This document shows, one piece after another, positions 1 to 7,593 of a DNA stretch of 33,402 nucleotides (position 1 is the first letter of the stretch; each line of letters starts with the position of its first letter). This DNA comes from an uncultured Acidobacteriota bacterium (GTDB lineage: Bacteria; Acidobacteriota; Vicinamibacteria; Marinacidobacterales; SMYC01). Below the pieces are notes generated by a model. The model made no database searches. It worked only from the letters and a program-made list of their open reading frames with translations, and was not told where the DNA came from. Made by a program: the position numbers and the translations under genes. The stretch covers positions 1-33,402 of the forward strand of contig CAMYKY010000055.1 of the NCBI GenBank assembly GCA_947259165.1, in the 5' to 3' direction.

Positions 1-510
1 AAAGAAGAAATTGGCTTTCGCGGTTCCGACCGGGCAATCCATGATCTCGGCGAGTTCTTTGTGGGTGAGCTCTTGGTAAACGCGTAGCAGCAGCGTCATC
101 CGCTGTCGGTCTGGAAGCCGGCCCACGGCCGCTCGAACCACCGCTGATGTCTCGCGACGGCCGAGCCGTTGTGCAGGTGTGGGCGACGGGTCGACCAGCT
201 CCGAAGCCACTTCCGTGGAAAGCTCTTCCGTACGGCGCTTTTTCGACGAGATCCAGTTCAGACAGACGTTCACCGCTATCCGGTAAACCCAGGTCGACAG
301 GCTCGCGTCTCCCCGAAACCCGGGAAGAGCGCGATAGGCGCGCAGGAACGCCTCTTGGGCCAAATCCTCGGCGTCAGCCCTGTTGCCGGAATAGCGGTAG
401 CAAAGCCCATAGACGAGTCCTCGATGGGAGCGCACGAGCTCGTCGAACGTCTCTGTTTCCGTCTCGTCGTGCGGCGCCACCACGAATTCCAGCTTCTCAG
501 CTACGCCCAC
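1..510 (-). CDS. ECF-type RNA polymerase sigma factor (3' end beyond the window)
   Basis: Read on the minus strand, an open frame runs off the left edge. The translation begins with a GTG at 510 and shows sigma region 2 (RALPGFRGDASLSTWVYRIA with the preceding DAEDLAQEAFLRAY) and the start of region 4 (RLPDRQRMTLLLRVYQELTH followed by KELAEIMDCPVGTAKA). Regions 1 and 3 are absent, which is the ECF (sigma-70 group 4) architecture. Such factors direct RNA polymerase to stress or envelope promoters and usually work with an anti-sigma factor, which would lie beyond position 1. The GTG is preceded by GGATGG; the frame is open a little further upstream, so the start is approximate. It is divergent from the actin-like pair. 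Family assignment is firm; the regulon is unknown. Confidence 0.88.
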   Translation of the reverse strand, partial: MGVAEKLEFVVAPHDETETETFDELVRSHRGLVYGLCYRYSGNRADAEDLAQEAFLRAYRALPGFRGDASLSTWVYRIAVNVCLNWISSKKRRTEELSTEVASELVDPSPTPAQRLGRRETSAVVRAAVGRLPDRQRMTLLLRVYQELTHKELAEIMDCPVGTAKANFFF

Positions 511-606
511 CGATGTCCATCCCCATAAACCTTCCCCCGATCTCTTGGACAGCCGACGACCTCGCGGGGTTTAACGGGCGACAGAATGAAGTAGATTCTC
601 AGCCAG

Positions 607-636
607 TTGACACAAAACCCGCCAAAGTGCTAACCT
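607..636 (+). promoter_or_regulatory. Candidate sigma-70 promoter of the actin-like pair
   Basis: A perfect -35 box TTGACA (607-612) is followed after 18 bases by TAACCT (631-636), a weak -10 match. It lies about 135 bases before the first actin-like gene, in the divergent spacer with the sigma-factor gene. The rest of 511-771 shows nothing else I can name. The -35 is good and the -10 poor, so this is tentative. Confidence 0.35.
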
Positions 637-771
637 TTCGGTGCTGTTTCTGTAGATTTCAATAGCTCCCTGCTGACTTCGACCTGGTAGAACTGTCGGG
701 CTTGGTCCCGAACATGGGAGAGTCTCCTCTCCTGACCCCGACGAAAGCTCCAGGGAATAGGAATCGCTACC

Positions 772-1842
772 ATGGCCGTTAGAAAATCACCCAGAAAACC
801 GTCACCGAAGTCCCGCGCCCGAGCGAAAGCTCCCACGCGCAGCGCTGCCAAGTCGAACGCCAAGCCCATCGGCCTCGATCTAGGTACTAGCACCGTTGTC
901 GCAGCGCGACAAAATGGACGCGGGGTTCAAGCAAAAGCCGAGCTCAACGCCTTCATCGAGCTTCCGAGTTCTCGCTTCACCGAGCAGATTCTCGACCAGA
1001 ACGAGATTGACTTTGTCCGTAACAACGGCCACCTCGTTGTCTACGGTAACGGCGCGTTCAAATTCGCGAACATGTTCAACGCCGAGACGCGGCGTCCTAT
1101 GCGTCACGGTCTCGTCAACGCAGGCGAGCCCCACGCTCAAAAACTGCTCGAAGCCATCGTCGAGAAACTCGTTGGAAAGCCAAAGTCCAAGGGCGAGCTT
1201 CTCTGTTTCAGTGTCCCGGGGCCACCCCAAGGCGCACCCGCGAGTCTCGTTTACCACGAAGCTCTGATGAAACAGATGCTCGACAACATGGGCTTCGAAG
1301 CCAAGGCGATCAACGAGGGTCTGGCGGTGGTGTTCGCGGAGCTCGAGAAAGAAAATTTCTCGGGTATCGGCATCAGCTTCGGTGGCGGGCTCACGAACGT
1401 GTGCCTTGCCTACCTCTCCGTTCCCGTGTTCAGCTTCGCCGTCGATAAAGGCGGTGACGATGTCGACGAAGCCGTCGGTGAAGTGACCGGAGAAACCGCG
1501 ACCCGCGTGAAGGCAATCAAGGAAGAGGGTCTCGACCTGAGGCGCAAGTCTCGCAGCAAGGTCGGGGGTGCGCTCCAAATCTACTACGACGATCTGATCG
1601 ATACCGTCGTCGAAGGCATCGGCGAAGCGCTCTCGCGTACCGACACCATGCCGAAGCTCGACAAGCCACTTCAGGTCGTGCTCGGCGGCGGCACCGCCCT
1701 TCCGAAGGGGTTCGCCGAGCGCTTCGGCAATGCGCTCGAAGCACAGAACCTTCCCATCGCGCTGGATGGAGTGAGAATGGCCAAAGAGCCTCTTACCGCG
1801 ACGGCTCGCGGAGCGCTGCTAGCCGCGCTCTACGAGAACTAA
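772..1842 (+). CDS. Actin-fold ATPase (MreB/MamK/crenactin-like), copy 1
   Basis: A 356-residue member of the actin/Hsp70 ATPase superfamily. Visible motifs are phosphate-1 GLDLGTST (residues 34-41), connect-1 NEGLAVVF (181-188), phosphate-2 GIGISFGGG (198-206) and the adenosine motif VLGGGTALPKG (303-313). Residues 1-31 form a basic Lys/Arg/Pro/Ser-rich tail that the next gene lacks; it could bind DNA, membrane or a partner, but that is inference. Length and motif spacing fit filament-forming bacterial actins more than Hsp70. The gene is followed after 22 bases by a clear paralogue, so the two are probably co-transcribed and may co-polymerise. It is not an obvious MreB (no mreCD, rod or division cluster beside it), and no gene symbol is justified. 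Confidence 0.85.
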   Translation: MAVRKSPRKPSPKSRARAKAPTRSAAKSNAKPIGLDLGTSTVVAARQNGRGVQAKAELNAFIELPSSRFTEQILDQNEIDFVRNNGHLVVYGNGAFKFANMFNAETRRPMRHGLVNAGEPHAQKLLEAIVEKLVGKPKSKGELLCFSVPGPPQGAPASLVYHEALMKQMLDNMGFEAKAINEGLAVVFAELEKENFSGIGISFGGGLTNVCLAYLSVPVFSFAVDKGGDDVDEAVGEVTGETATRVKAIKEEGLDLRRKSRSKVGGALQIYYDDLIDTVVEGIGEALSRTDTMPKLDKPLQVVLGGGTALPKGFAERFGNALEAQNLPIALDGVRMAKEPLTATARGALLAALYEN

Positions 1843-1864
1843 TCCCAACAAGGAGACGACAGGC

Positions 1865-2875
1865 ATGGAAAACGTGGTAGCGAGCGGCGAAGGCCGCATC
1901 GGGCTCGACGTCGGCACCAGCAAGATCATGTCCATCCGCCAGAGCGGCAACCAGCTAAAGGCGACGACGGAGATCAACGCCTTCCTGCCACTTCCCCACT
2001 CGCGCATCACCGAGAACATCCTGCTGCAGAACAAGGTCCACTACTATCAAAACAACGGCCACTTCTTCGTCTACGGCAACAACGCCGAAAAATTCGCGGG
2101 CCTGTTCAACGCGGAGACGAGACGCCCGATGAGTGGCGGCCTCATCAACCCCAACGAGCCGTCGGCACTGATCCTCATCAAGACGATCATCCAGGGCCTG
2201 CTGAAAAAGTCCAAGGGCAAAGACGACCTCGTGTGCTATTCGATCCCAGGTGCACCCGCCGACGCACCTAGCGACCTCATTTACCACGAGCAACTGCTGA
2301 AGGGGTATTTGACCGAGCTCGGATACAAGTCGAAAAGCGTGAACGAGGGCCAAGCGATTGTTTTCTCCGAGCTCGAGAAAGAGAACTTCACCGGCATCGG
2401 CATCTCCGCCGGTGGCGGAATGTGCAACGCTTGCCTCTCTTACCTCTCCGTTCCGGTGGTGTCATTCGCGACTTCAAAAGCGGGAGACTTCATCGACAAA
2501 AGCGTGGGCTCGGTTACCGGTGAATCCGCGACCCGCGTCAAAATGATCAAAGAGCAGTCGCTAGACCTCGCGAGCTCCCCCAAAGACAAGGTGGAAGAGG
2601 CGCTCCACATCTACTACGACGAGGTCATCAACACGCTCATCACTACGCTGAACAAGGCCGTGGCTCAAACGTCGACGGAAACGTTCCAGCTCGACAAGCC
2701 CATCCCTGTCGTTCTGGCCGGTGGAACGGCGCAGCCCAAGGGGTTTCGTGACCGCATCGAAAAAGCACTCGAGGCGTCGAACTGCCCAGTCCCGATTTCT
2801 GAGGTCAGGCTCTCTCCGAATCCGACCCAAGCCACCGCGCGCGGCGCATTCATTGCGGCGGTGTACGACAGCTAG
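1865..2875 (+). CDS. Actin-fold ATPase (MreB/MamK/crenactin-like), copy 2
   Basis: A 336-residue paralogue of the preceding gene, collinear over almost its whole length. Shared signatures include IGLDVGTSK (residues 12-20), the block NNGHFFVYGN (63-72), FNAETRRPMSGGL (81-93), NEGQAIVFSELEKENF (160-175), IGISAGGG (178-185) and VLAGGTAQPKG (283-293). It lacks the basic N-terminal tail of copy 1. The start ATG at 1865 follows AAGGAGACGACAGGC, a good ribosome-binding site. Tandem duplication followed by divergence is the simplest origin. Retention of all nucleotide-binding motifs in both copies suggests that both are active ATPases. Cellular role is unknown: cell shape, positioning of a structure and DNA segregation are all possible. 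Confidence 0.86.
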   Translation: MENVVASGEGRIGLDVGTSKIMSIRQSGNQLKATTEINAFLPLPHSRITENILLQNKVHYYQNNGHFFVYGNNAEKFAGLFNAETRRPMSGGLINPNEPSALILIKTIIQGLLKKSKGKDDLVCYSIPGAPADAPSDLIYHEQLLKGYLTELGYKSKSVNEGQAIVFSELEKENFTGIGISAGGGMCNACLSYLSVPVVSFATSKAGDFIDKSVGSVTGESATRVKMIKEQSLDLASSPKDKVEEALHIYYDEVINTLITTLNKAVAQTSTETFQLDKPIPVVLAGGTAQPKGFRDRIEKALEASNCPVPISEVRLSPNPTQATARGAFIAAVYDS

Positions 2876-2922
2876 TCCGTACCGGCAGGAGCCCCGAACG
2901 TCCCAGCGCCCCCAATGCCCCA

Positions 2923-4233
2923 ATGCGGAACCCTCAAACGAAACACAACCCCGCGGCGCTTCCCCACAAACGACTCCGCGCGAGCTTGAACGTTCTCTCG
3001 TCCAGAATCCACGACCCTGTCAACAAGCTCTGGTTCATCAATCGAACATTGAAAGGGTTCGATGAAAAATCGGAAGGGCTCAAACGACTTCCGATTGTCC
3101 GTGGGATCGTCTTCCACTACGTCGCTCTTGAATCTCTTGGCGAGCTCATTTGGAGTTCCAATCCGGTTGCCGTCGCGCTGCCCACGCGCCCGCTGTGGGT
3201 GCTCTATCGTCTCCGCCACGTTCTCCTCGCGCTCACCATTGGCGCCATCAGCCTCGGCGGCTACCGCCTTGGTGTCGTCGGCTACGATGCTGCTCAGACC
3301 GGCGCCGACTGGCTCTTCACCCGGCTCATTCCGACTCCAGCGATGGCTTCGGCGGATGTGCTCGAGAGCTACCCCGATCGTGAGGCGTTGCCGCCAAAGA
3401 GCGTGTGGCTCGTCTCGAGCGAAGGTAACGAAGAGCTCTGGAGCAACGGCCTCAGAGTGGACACGAGCTTCGAGACGGTGGGCGAGCCGCGAAGTTTTTT
3501 CGCATTCCCGACTGACGGAGCACCCCCGGTCCCTCTCGGGGGCAATCCCATCGGAATCGTTTATCACGCCAGCCAGAGCGACATGGCACCGTTGGCGCGG
3601 GAGTTCAATCGGGACATTTTGACCACGACTCGAGAGCTCGTCGGCTGGCTGAGTCGCCGAGAAATCTACAACTACATGATCGACCGCTTCGGACTCGTCT
3701 ACCGCATCGTCTCCGATAAGGGCGTTGCGGTTCATGCGGGCGTTTCAATCTGGGCGGACGACGACTACTACTACCTGAACTTGAACAAGAGTTTCATCGG
3801 CGTCGCCTTCGAGAGTCAGTGGAACGCAGGAAGAGACATCATCACCGAGGCCCAAGTCCAAGCGGCTTTGAACTTGACCGATGCGTTGCGCGCACGCTAC
3901 GGGATCGCGGATGCCAATTGTGTCCCGCACGGCCTCGTCTCCGTCAACGCCACAAGGCGACTCATCGGCTACCACGCCGATTGGGCCCAGAGCTTCCCCG
4001 TTGGCGCGCTCGGGCTCGAAGACAAATACTTGGTCCCCCCAGCGAGCATGACCGCATTCGGATTCGGCTACGACGACGACCTCGCAAAACGCCTCGGCGG
4101 CGCGCTGTGGCCCGGCGTAGCCCAAGCCGAGCGCGAAGTCGACGCGCGGGCCAAAGAAGAAGCCGTGAGTCCCGAAGTACTGCGCGCACGCCTGCACCGC
4201 CGCTACCGCGAAAACCTAGACCTGGTCCGCTAA
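2923..4233 (+). CDS. Membrane-anchored N-acetylmuramoyl-L-alanine amidase (Amidase_2/PGRP fold)
   Basis: A 436-residue protein with a basic N-terminal region (1-60), a hydrophobic helix at about 98-118, then a C-terminal amidase_2/PGRP-like domain. Candidate zinc ligands are H215 (in GIVYHASQSD), with H336 (CVPHG) and/or H351 (GYHADW) toward the C-terminus. H271 (VAVHAGVSIW) and E297 (FIGVAFES) sit in strands typical of the fold. The family cleaves the amide bond between N-acetylmuramate and L-alanine in peptidoglycan; the single anchor would place the enzyme on the outer face of the inner membrane. It follows the actin-like pair after 47 bases. The ATG at 2923 lacks a convincing ribosome-binding site, so the start is uncertain. 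Activity is inferred from the fold. Confidence 0.78.
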   Translation: MRNPQTKHNPAALPHKRLRASLNVLSSRIHDPVNKLWFINRTLKGFDEKSEGLKRLPIVRGIVFHYVALESLGELIWSSNPVAVALPTRPLWVLYRLRHVLLALTIGAISLGGYRLGVVGYDAAQTGADWLFTRLIPTPAMASADVLESYPDREALPPKSVWLVSSEGNEELWSNGLRVDTSFETVGEPRSFFAFPTDGAPPVPLGGNPIGIVYHASQSDMAPLAREFNRDILTTTRELVGWLSRREIYNYMIDRFGLVYRIVSDKGVAVHAGVSIWADDDYYYLNLNKSFIGVAFESQWNAGRDIITEAQVQAALNLTDALRARYGIADANCVPHGLVSVNATRRLIGYHADWAQSFPVGALGLEDKYLVPPASMTAFGFGYDDDLAKRLGGALWPGVAQAEREVDARAKEEAVSPEVLRARLHRRYRENLDLVR

Positions 4234-4296
4234 CTCTGCCTACCGCAGAGCGGCGCTCGGCAGAACGGCGGCCTCGTCGGGGGGGCGGCCGCTCGG

Positions 4297-4325
4297 TTGC
4301 CCAGGGCACAGGCCGGTCTTACAAT
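4297..4325 (+). promoter_or_regulatory. Promoter of a probably leaderless gene
   Basis: TTGCCC (4297-4302), a 17-base spacer and TACAAT (4320-4325) form a good sigma-70-type promoter. Only six bases separate the -10 box from the ATG at 4332, so transcription would start at or beside the start codon. No ribosome-binding site is present before that ATG, which agrees with a leaderless mRNA. Confidence 0.5.
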
Positions 4326-4331
4326 TCGGCA

Positions 4332-5708
4332 ATGCGCGGTATTGTCGTTTTCTTGGCGGCGGGGGCGGTGGTTGCTTCAGCTTGTCAGCCGTTCGCTGAC
4401 GGATCGTCCGACACTCCAGTAGATTATTGCAATGTGGAGACGGCGGGCGCGCGGGTCGAGATGGTTCGTCCCAGCTCGAGCGAGACGCCGGTGGACGACG
4501 TTAATTGGTTTGCGCGGCCAGTTCCCAATGACGCGGCGGATTGGATCATCGCCTTTGCCAGCCACGAGCAGAACTATCTTTATAACTTGTCGACTGGGCG
4601 GCGGATCAAGATTCCCGATCGCTCGGATGCAGTCGCCACGCCGGACGGCCGATTCATGACGGTGCCTTCCAACTACACGCCGGACCAATACATTCGATTC
4701 TATGATGCTCACGCGCTGCTCGAGCACCTCGAGCGGGGAGCCGACGCGGACGCGCTGCCGCCGGTTTTCATCCACGAACATGCGGACCTGCGGAAGGTCT
4801 ACTACCAATCGACCGGGATCGTGTCTCAGACCCCGGACGAAATCGTCTATCGGCTCATGTTCTCGGGGACACGCGACGAGGCCGGGTTCCGAATCGTTGA
4901 CTACACGTTCTCCTCCGCAAAGGACGCCCTCACCGTTCAGCCGACGGAGCCTATGAAGGTGTGTCCCGAGATTCCGAACGACTTGAACACGCCGTTCATC
5001 TCCAAAGACGCTCGCTACGTTGTCTCCTACACCAGCTCTAGCAGCGAGAGCGCCTACTCCCCCGGATCGTCGCTCAAATTGTTTCGGATCGCCGAAACGC
5101 TCCCCGACCAACAATCGAGCCGATGCGAAGAAGTGCTCGATCTTGGCTTCGCCGCCGGGAAAGCCGATTTCAGCTACGACAACTCGAAGCTCACATTCCA
5201 CACGAGCCAGGGTGGCTATCTCACACCCTTCATCAATGGCGGCTTGGAGAACTCTACGATTACCGACATCGTCGTAGTGAACCTCGAACAAAATGACGAC
5301 GGCGACATTACTGGCGCCTCCGGGATGGCCCGCCTCACGACGTCGGTTAAAAGCGGCATCGGCAGCTACTTTCCTGCCTTCCTCCCGGATGGAAACCTCT
5401 TTTACGTCTTCAACACGACGCCCAAGGACAGCGAAGCCGAGAAACGCTTCGCGTTCAAAGTCGTCGACCCAAGTGCCGAGCTCACCATGGCCAACATTTT
5501 CGCAGACGCCTCGAACGCCGAGCTCGCGGCAGCGATCGGGGGTCTGTGGCAATCGACTTGCGGGGGAAAGCCGTCAAAACCGCACGAAGCCCCATGGATG
5601 TTCGCGAGCCTGTCGCAACCGCAATGCAACCAACTGGTCGAGGAACACTGGAGCCCCTCGCTCCCCGAAAAGAAAGCGCTACTGGAGACCTGCTCGCTCC
5701 GCCCTTAG
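4332..5708 (+). CDS. Beta-propeller-like lipoprotein of unknown function
   Basis: A 458-residue exported protein. It starts MRGIVVFLAAGAVVASAC, a short signal peptide ending at a cysteine, compatible with a (non-ideal) lipobox, so it is probably lipid-anchored in the envelope. The mature part contains repeats such as PDGRFMTVPSNYTPD, SKDARYVVSYTS, FSYDNSKLTFHTS and PAFLPDGNLFYVF, the pattern of WD40/TolB-type propeller blades. Several cysteines near the C-terminus may form disulfides. No enzymatic motif is visible. The open frame extends far upstream through the amidase gene in another phase. The start at 4332 is chosen because it coincides with the signal peptide and lies six bases after a good promoter. 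A binding or scaffold role is only a guess. Confidence 0.75.
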   Translation: MRGIVVFLAAGAVVASACQPFADGSSDTPVDYCNVETAGARVEMVRPSSSETPVDDVNWFARPVPNDAADWIIAFASHEQNYLYNLSTGRRIKIPDRSDAVATPDGRFMTVPSNYTPDQYIRFYDAHALLEHLERGADADALPPVFIHEHADLRKVYYQSTGIVSQTPDEIVYRLMFSGTRDEAGFRIVDYTFSSAKDALTVQPTEPMKVCPEIPNDLNTPFISKDARYVVSYTSSSSESAYSPGSSLKLFRIAETLPDQQSSRCEEVLDLGFAAGKADFSYDNSKLTFHTSQGGYLTPFINGGLENSTITDIVVVNLEQNDDGDITGASGMARLTTSVKSGIGSYFPAFLPDGNLFYVFNTTPKDSEAEKRFAFKVVDPSAELTMANIFADASNAELAAAIGGLWQSTCGGKPSKPHEAPWMFASLSQPQCNQLVEEHWSPSLPEKKALLETCSLRP

Positions 5709-5774
5709 GCCGACCGCCGGATCATGAGCTCGCTCTGGCCTTCGTGACTTCGCGCCTTCGTCTCAAAAAAACCT

Positions 5775-6002
5775 TCAATTCATCGAACAAGCACCAGGAC
5801 CTCGTGGGTCTCCACAGCTCCCGCACGAGCCCGGGGACGGGCCCACTTCTGCTCGCGAGCCGCCGGTGACCGCAGCGAAGGTCGAGAGGAGCCGCTCGAG
5901 CTTGGTTCCGCGACATTTCGGACACTCCGCAGTCTCGCGCCCCAGCACCAGGGTCTCGAATTCTTTCTCACACTGCTCGCAACGGTATTCGAATATTGGC
6001 AT
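5775..6002 (-). CDS. FmdB family zinc-ribbon protein
   Basis: A 75-residue protein starting MPIFEYRCEQCEKEFE, the hallmark of the FmdB/CxxC_CxxC_SSSS regulatory-protein family. Two CxxC pairs (C8/C11 and C27/C30) would bind one zinc. The tail carries further cysteines (SCGSCGD, ACSMN), common in this family. The start at 6002 is preferred over an upstream in-frame ATG at 6089 because it matches the conserved N-terminus and is preceded by GAAGGA nine bases away. Members of this family are linked to regulation of amidase/formamidase genes in some bacteria, but most have no known function. It is downstream of the thioredoxin-fold gene on the same strand, 111 bases away. Confidence 0.88.
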   Translation of the reverse strand: MPIFEYRCEQCEKEFETLVLGRETAECPKCRGTKLERLLSTFAAVTGGSRAEVGPSPGSCGSCGDPRGPGACSMN

Positions 6003-6113
6003 CGCTATATTCCTTCTCAGATGAACGGACACTCGTCGGAATCGCCCAGCAGAGGCCGCGCCTCGCGCAAACTCTATTCTAACGCGCAAAGACCTGCTCT
6101 CTCTCGTTGAGCC

Positions 6114-6824
6114 CTACTCCAACGGGTCGTTCACGGGCTCAAAGATCGACTCCAAGTGAGTCGTGTAAGCGGCGCGGTTGCGATAGCCCGGCAGCGGCGC
6201 GCTCACCGTTTTGTTGGCGAAGACGAGTATCGACGGCGTGTGCACGGCGAGATCCCGGAAGAGCAGCTCTATCGAGCGCGTCGGACGGGTTGCGTCAGCA
6301 GGAATTTCGTACTCGTCCGCCACCCGCCGAACGAAAGAGCGTTCGGCGGATGCGTCCACGACCGCGGCCAAAGCGATCCCCACCGTCGATGCGGCAGCCA
6401 CGATCTCCGCGTACCCCTCGGCAGAGAGCGGAAGATGGGGCGACCAGAGGTACACGACCACGCGATCTTGTCGAGCAAGAAGTTGTTTGAGGTCGTCGTC
6501 GGTGAAGGCGTCTCTAGGGATGGCCGCGGACGGAGTCGTAATTGGGATCGGCTCGCAACTCGGGCCAAAGTCGAGGCGCACGGTCTCGTTGGCTTTCGTA
6601 AGAAACAGGCTCGTCGTGTCCAGCCCTCTCGGTCGGTGGAAGGTGATCCAAACGCCTAGCTCGTCCGTCGCGATGCGGTAAACCGAGCCGCCTAGCGGTC
6701 CACCAGGAGTTTTGAGGACTTCAGAACCCGCGTGCCACGCGGCCAGTTGACGCTCGACTGCGTCCGCACAAACGGAGCCCGACGCGAGCTGGGGAAGGAG
6801 GAGAAACCAAAGCAAGCCACTCAC
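6114..6824 (-). CDS. Exported thioredoxin-fold-like protein lacking active-site cysteines
   Basis: A 236-residue protein with a signal peptide (MSGLLWFLLLPQLASGSVCA). The second half looks like a thioredoxin-fold domain: a strand VVVYLWSPHLPLS, where the family normally has a WCxxC motif, a helix, a second strand GIALAAVVDA, and HTPSILVFANKTV, which resembles the cis-proline strand. The CxxC positions are replaced, so no disulfide exchange is expected; only two cysteines remain. A similar substitution occurs in electron-transport accessory and TlpA-like proteins with structural or binding roles. The N-terminal half (residues 20-120) matches no family I recognise. It probably forms an operon with the small membrane protein just upstream. 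Confidence 0.62.
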   Translation of the reverse strand: MSGLLWFLLLPQLASGSVCADAVERQLAAWHAGSEVLKTPGGPLGGSVYRIATDELGVWITFHRPRGLDTTSLFLTKANETVRLDFGPSCEPIPITTPSAAIPRDAFTDDDLKQLLARQDRVVVYLWSPHLPLSAEGYAEIVAAASTVGIALAAVVDASAERSFVRRVADEYEIPADATRPTRSIELLFRDLAVHTPSILVFANKTVSAPLPGYRNRAAYTTHLESIFEPVNDPLE

Positions 6825-6870
6825 CTCGCGTGAAGATAACGAGGCGAGCCGCCGCTGTCAACGAAACGGC

Positions 6871-7023
6871 TTACTGTAGAAACAAGACCGCCGTTACCGG
6901 ACCCAATTTGACGGCCATAGGGAAATGAATCTCCATCGCCATTTGCGCCCACAGTTGGCTCAAAACGAAAAGACCGAGACTCAAAGCGACGATTCTACTG
7001 AGACGTTCACGGCTATCAAGCAC
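6871..7023 (-). CDS. Small membrane protein, 50 residues, unknown function
   Basis: On the minus strand a GTG at 7023 opens a 51-codon frame ending TAA at 6871. The start is preceded by a strong ribosome-binding site, AGGAG, eight bases upstream. The product begins MLDSRERLSRIVALSLGLFV and continues with LSQLWAQMAMEIHFPMAVKL, then GPVTAVLFLQ. A charged N-terminus precedes a hydrophobic helix (about residues 11-27) and a second hydrophobic stretch (34-49), compatible with a membrane protein with one or two spans. It lies 46 bases upstream of the thioredoxin-fold gene on the same strand and downstream of a recognisable promoter. I know no family for it. It is supported by start signals and context, not by homology. 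Confidence 0.5.
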   Translation of the reverse strand: MLDSRERLSRIVALSLGLFVLSQLWAQMAMEIHFPMAVKLGPVTAVLFLQ

Positions 7024-7111
7024 CGGTATGACTCCTCGCGAATGAAAAACAGTTACACGGAACCCGTTAAAAAAAGGACACTAATTAAAGGACTGGGGAT
7101 CCGATTGGCGA

Positions 7112-7140
7112 ATATTAGAAATTCCGTGCCCGAGTGTCTA
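7112..7140 (-). promoter_or_regulatory. Candidate promoter of the small-membrane-protein operon
   Basis: On the minus strand TAGACA (7135-7140) and TAATAT (7112-7117) are separated by exactly 17 bases, in a stretch visibly richer in A and T than its surroundings (about 7020-7160). It would start transcription about 80-90 bases before the GTG at 7023. The remainder of the 7024-7208 spacer contains nothing else I can name. Confidence 0.4.
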
Positions 7141-7208
7141 GAGTAAGAATTTCCCTACAAAACAACGCGATCACCTTTGGTTCGGGGCGTTTTGCCCTCA
7201 GCCTCCGG

Positions 7209-7556
7209 CTACTTCTTCCGCGGGGAGTCCCCGCCCGGAGGCAGGATTGTCGGAAACGGTCGGAGGTTGCCCGCCTCACCGTCCTTTGGAGTCGAGATCC
7301 GCCCAACGCCTTGCTTTTCCACCTCGTCGATGCGCACGACGGAATGAATTGGGATGTGGACACGCTTGACGCCATCGAACTCCCGTTCGAGCCGCTCCTG
7401 CGACGGATCGATGACGACTTTCGTGCCCTGCGACCAGCTCAGCTCCTCGACCTCGACGAAGCCGAACATCCCGCCTTGCGACACCTTGCGGGCGAAGATT
7501 TCGTAGATTTCCCCCTGGTTGTAAAACACCACTTTGTAGATATATTTGTTCGCCAT
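7209..7556 (-). CDS. DUF1820 family protein
   Basis: A 115-residue cytoplasmic protein beginning MANKYIYKVVFYNQGEIYEI, followed by FARKVSQGGMFGFVEVEELSW, then VVIDPSQERLEREFDGVKRV and HIPIHSVVRIDEVEKQG. This is the pattern of the DUF1820 family, known from many proteobacteria and with no established function. The conserved core ends near residue 90; the last 25 residues are a Pro/Gly-rich tail. The start at 7556 is chosen over an ATG six codons upstream because it matches the usual family N-terminus. It is divergent from the thioredoxin/NHL gene, with 37 bases between the start codons, so the two probably share a regulatory region. Confidence 0.82.
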   Translation of the reverse strand: MANKYIYKVVFYNQGEIYEIFARKVSQGGMFGFVEVEELSWSQGTKVVIDPSQERLEREFDGVKRVHIPIHSVVRIDEVEKQGVGRISTPKDGEAGNLRPFPTILPPGGDSPRKK

Positions 7557-7593
7557 ACGGCCCGATTCTACCAAGGTGTTCTATGCTTACCCA

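Noticed and set aside
3819..4331. In-frame upstream extension of the propeller lipoprotein, 171 codons overlapping the amidase
   Set aside because: The translation is Arg/Pro-rich shadow sequence of the amidase gene; the signal peptide and promoter place the start at 4332.
5739..5766. Phrase CTTCGTGACTTCGCGCCTTCG after the lipoprotein stop, resembling the phrase at 11335-11365
   Set aside because: Similarity is short and of low complexity, so it is not listed as a separate repeat copy, though it may be a fragment of the same family.
6925..7146. 73-codon plus-strand frame in the A+T-rich spacer
   Set aside because: No ribosome-binding site, no recognisable protein features, and it overlaps the better-supported minus-strand small gene and its promoter.
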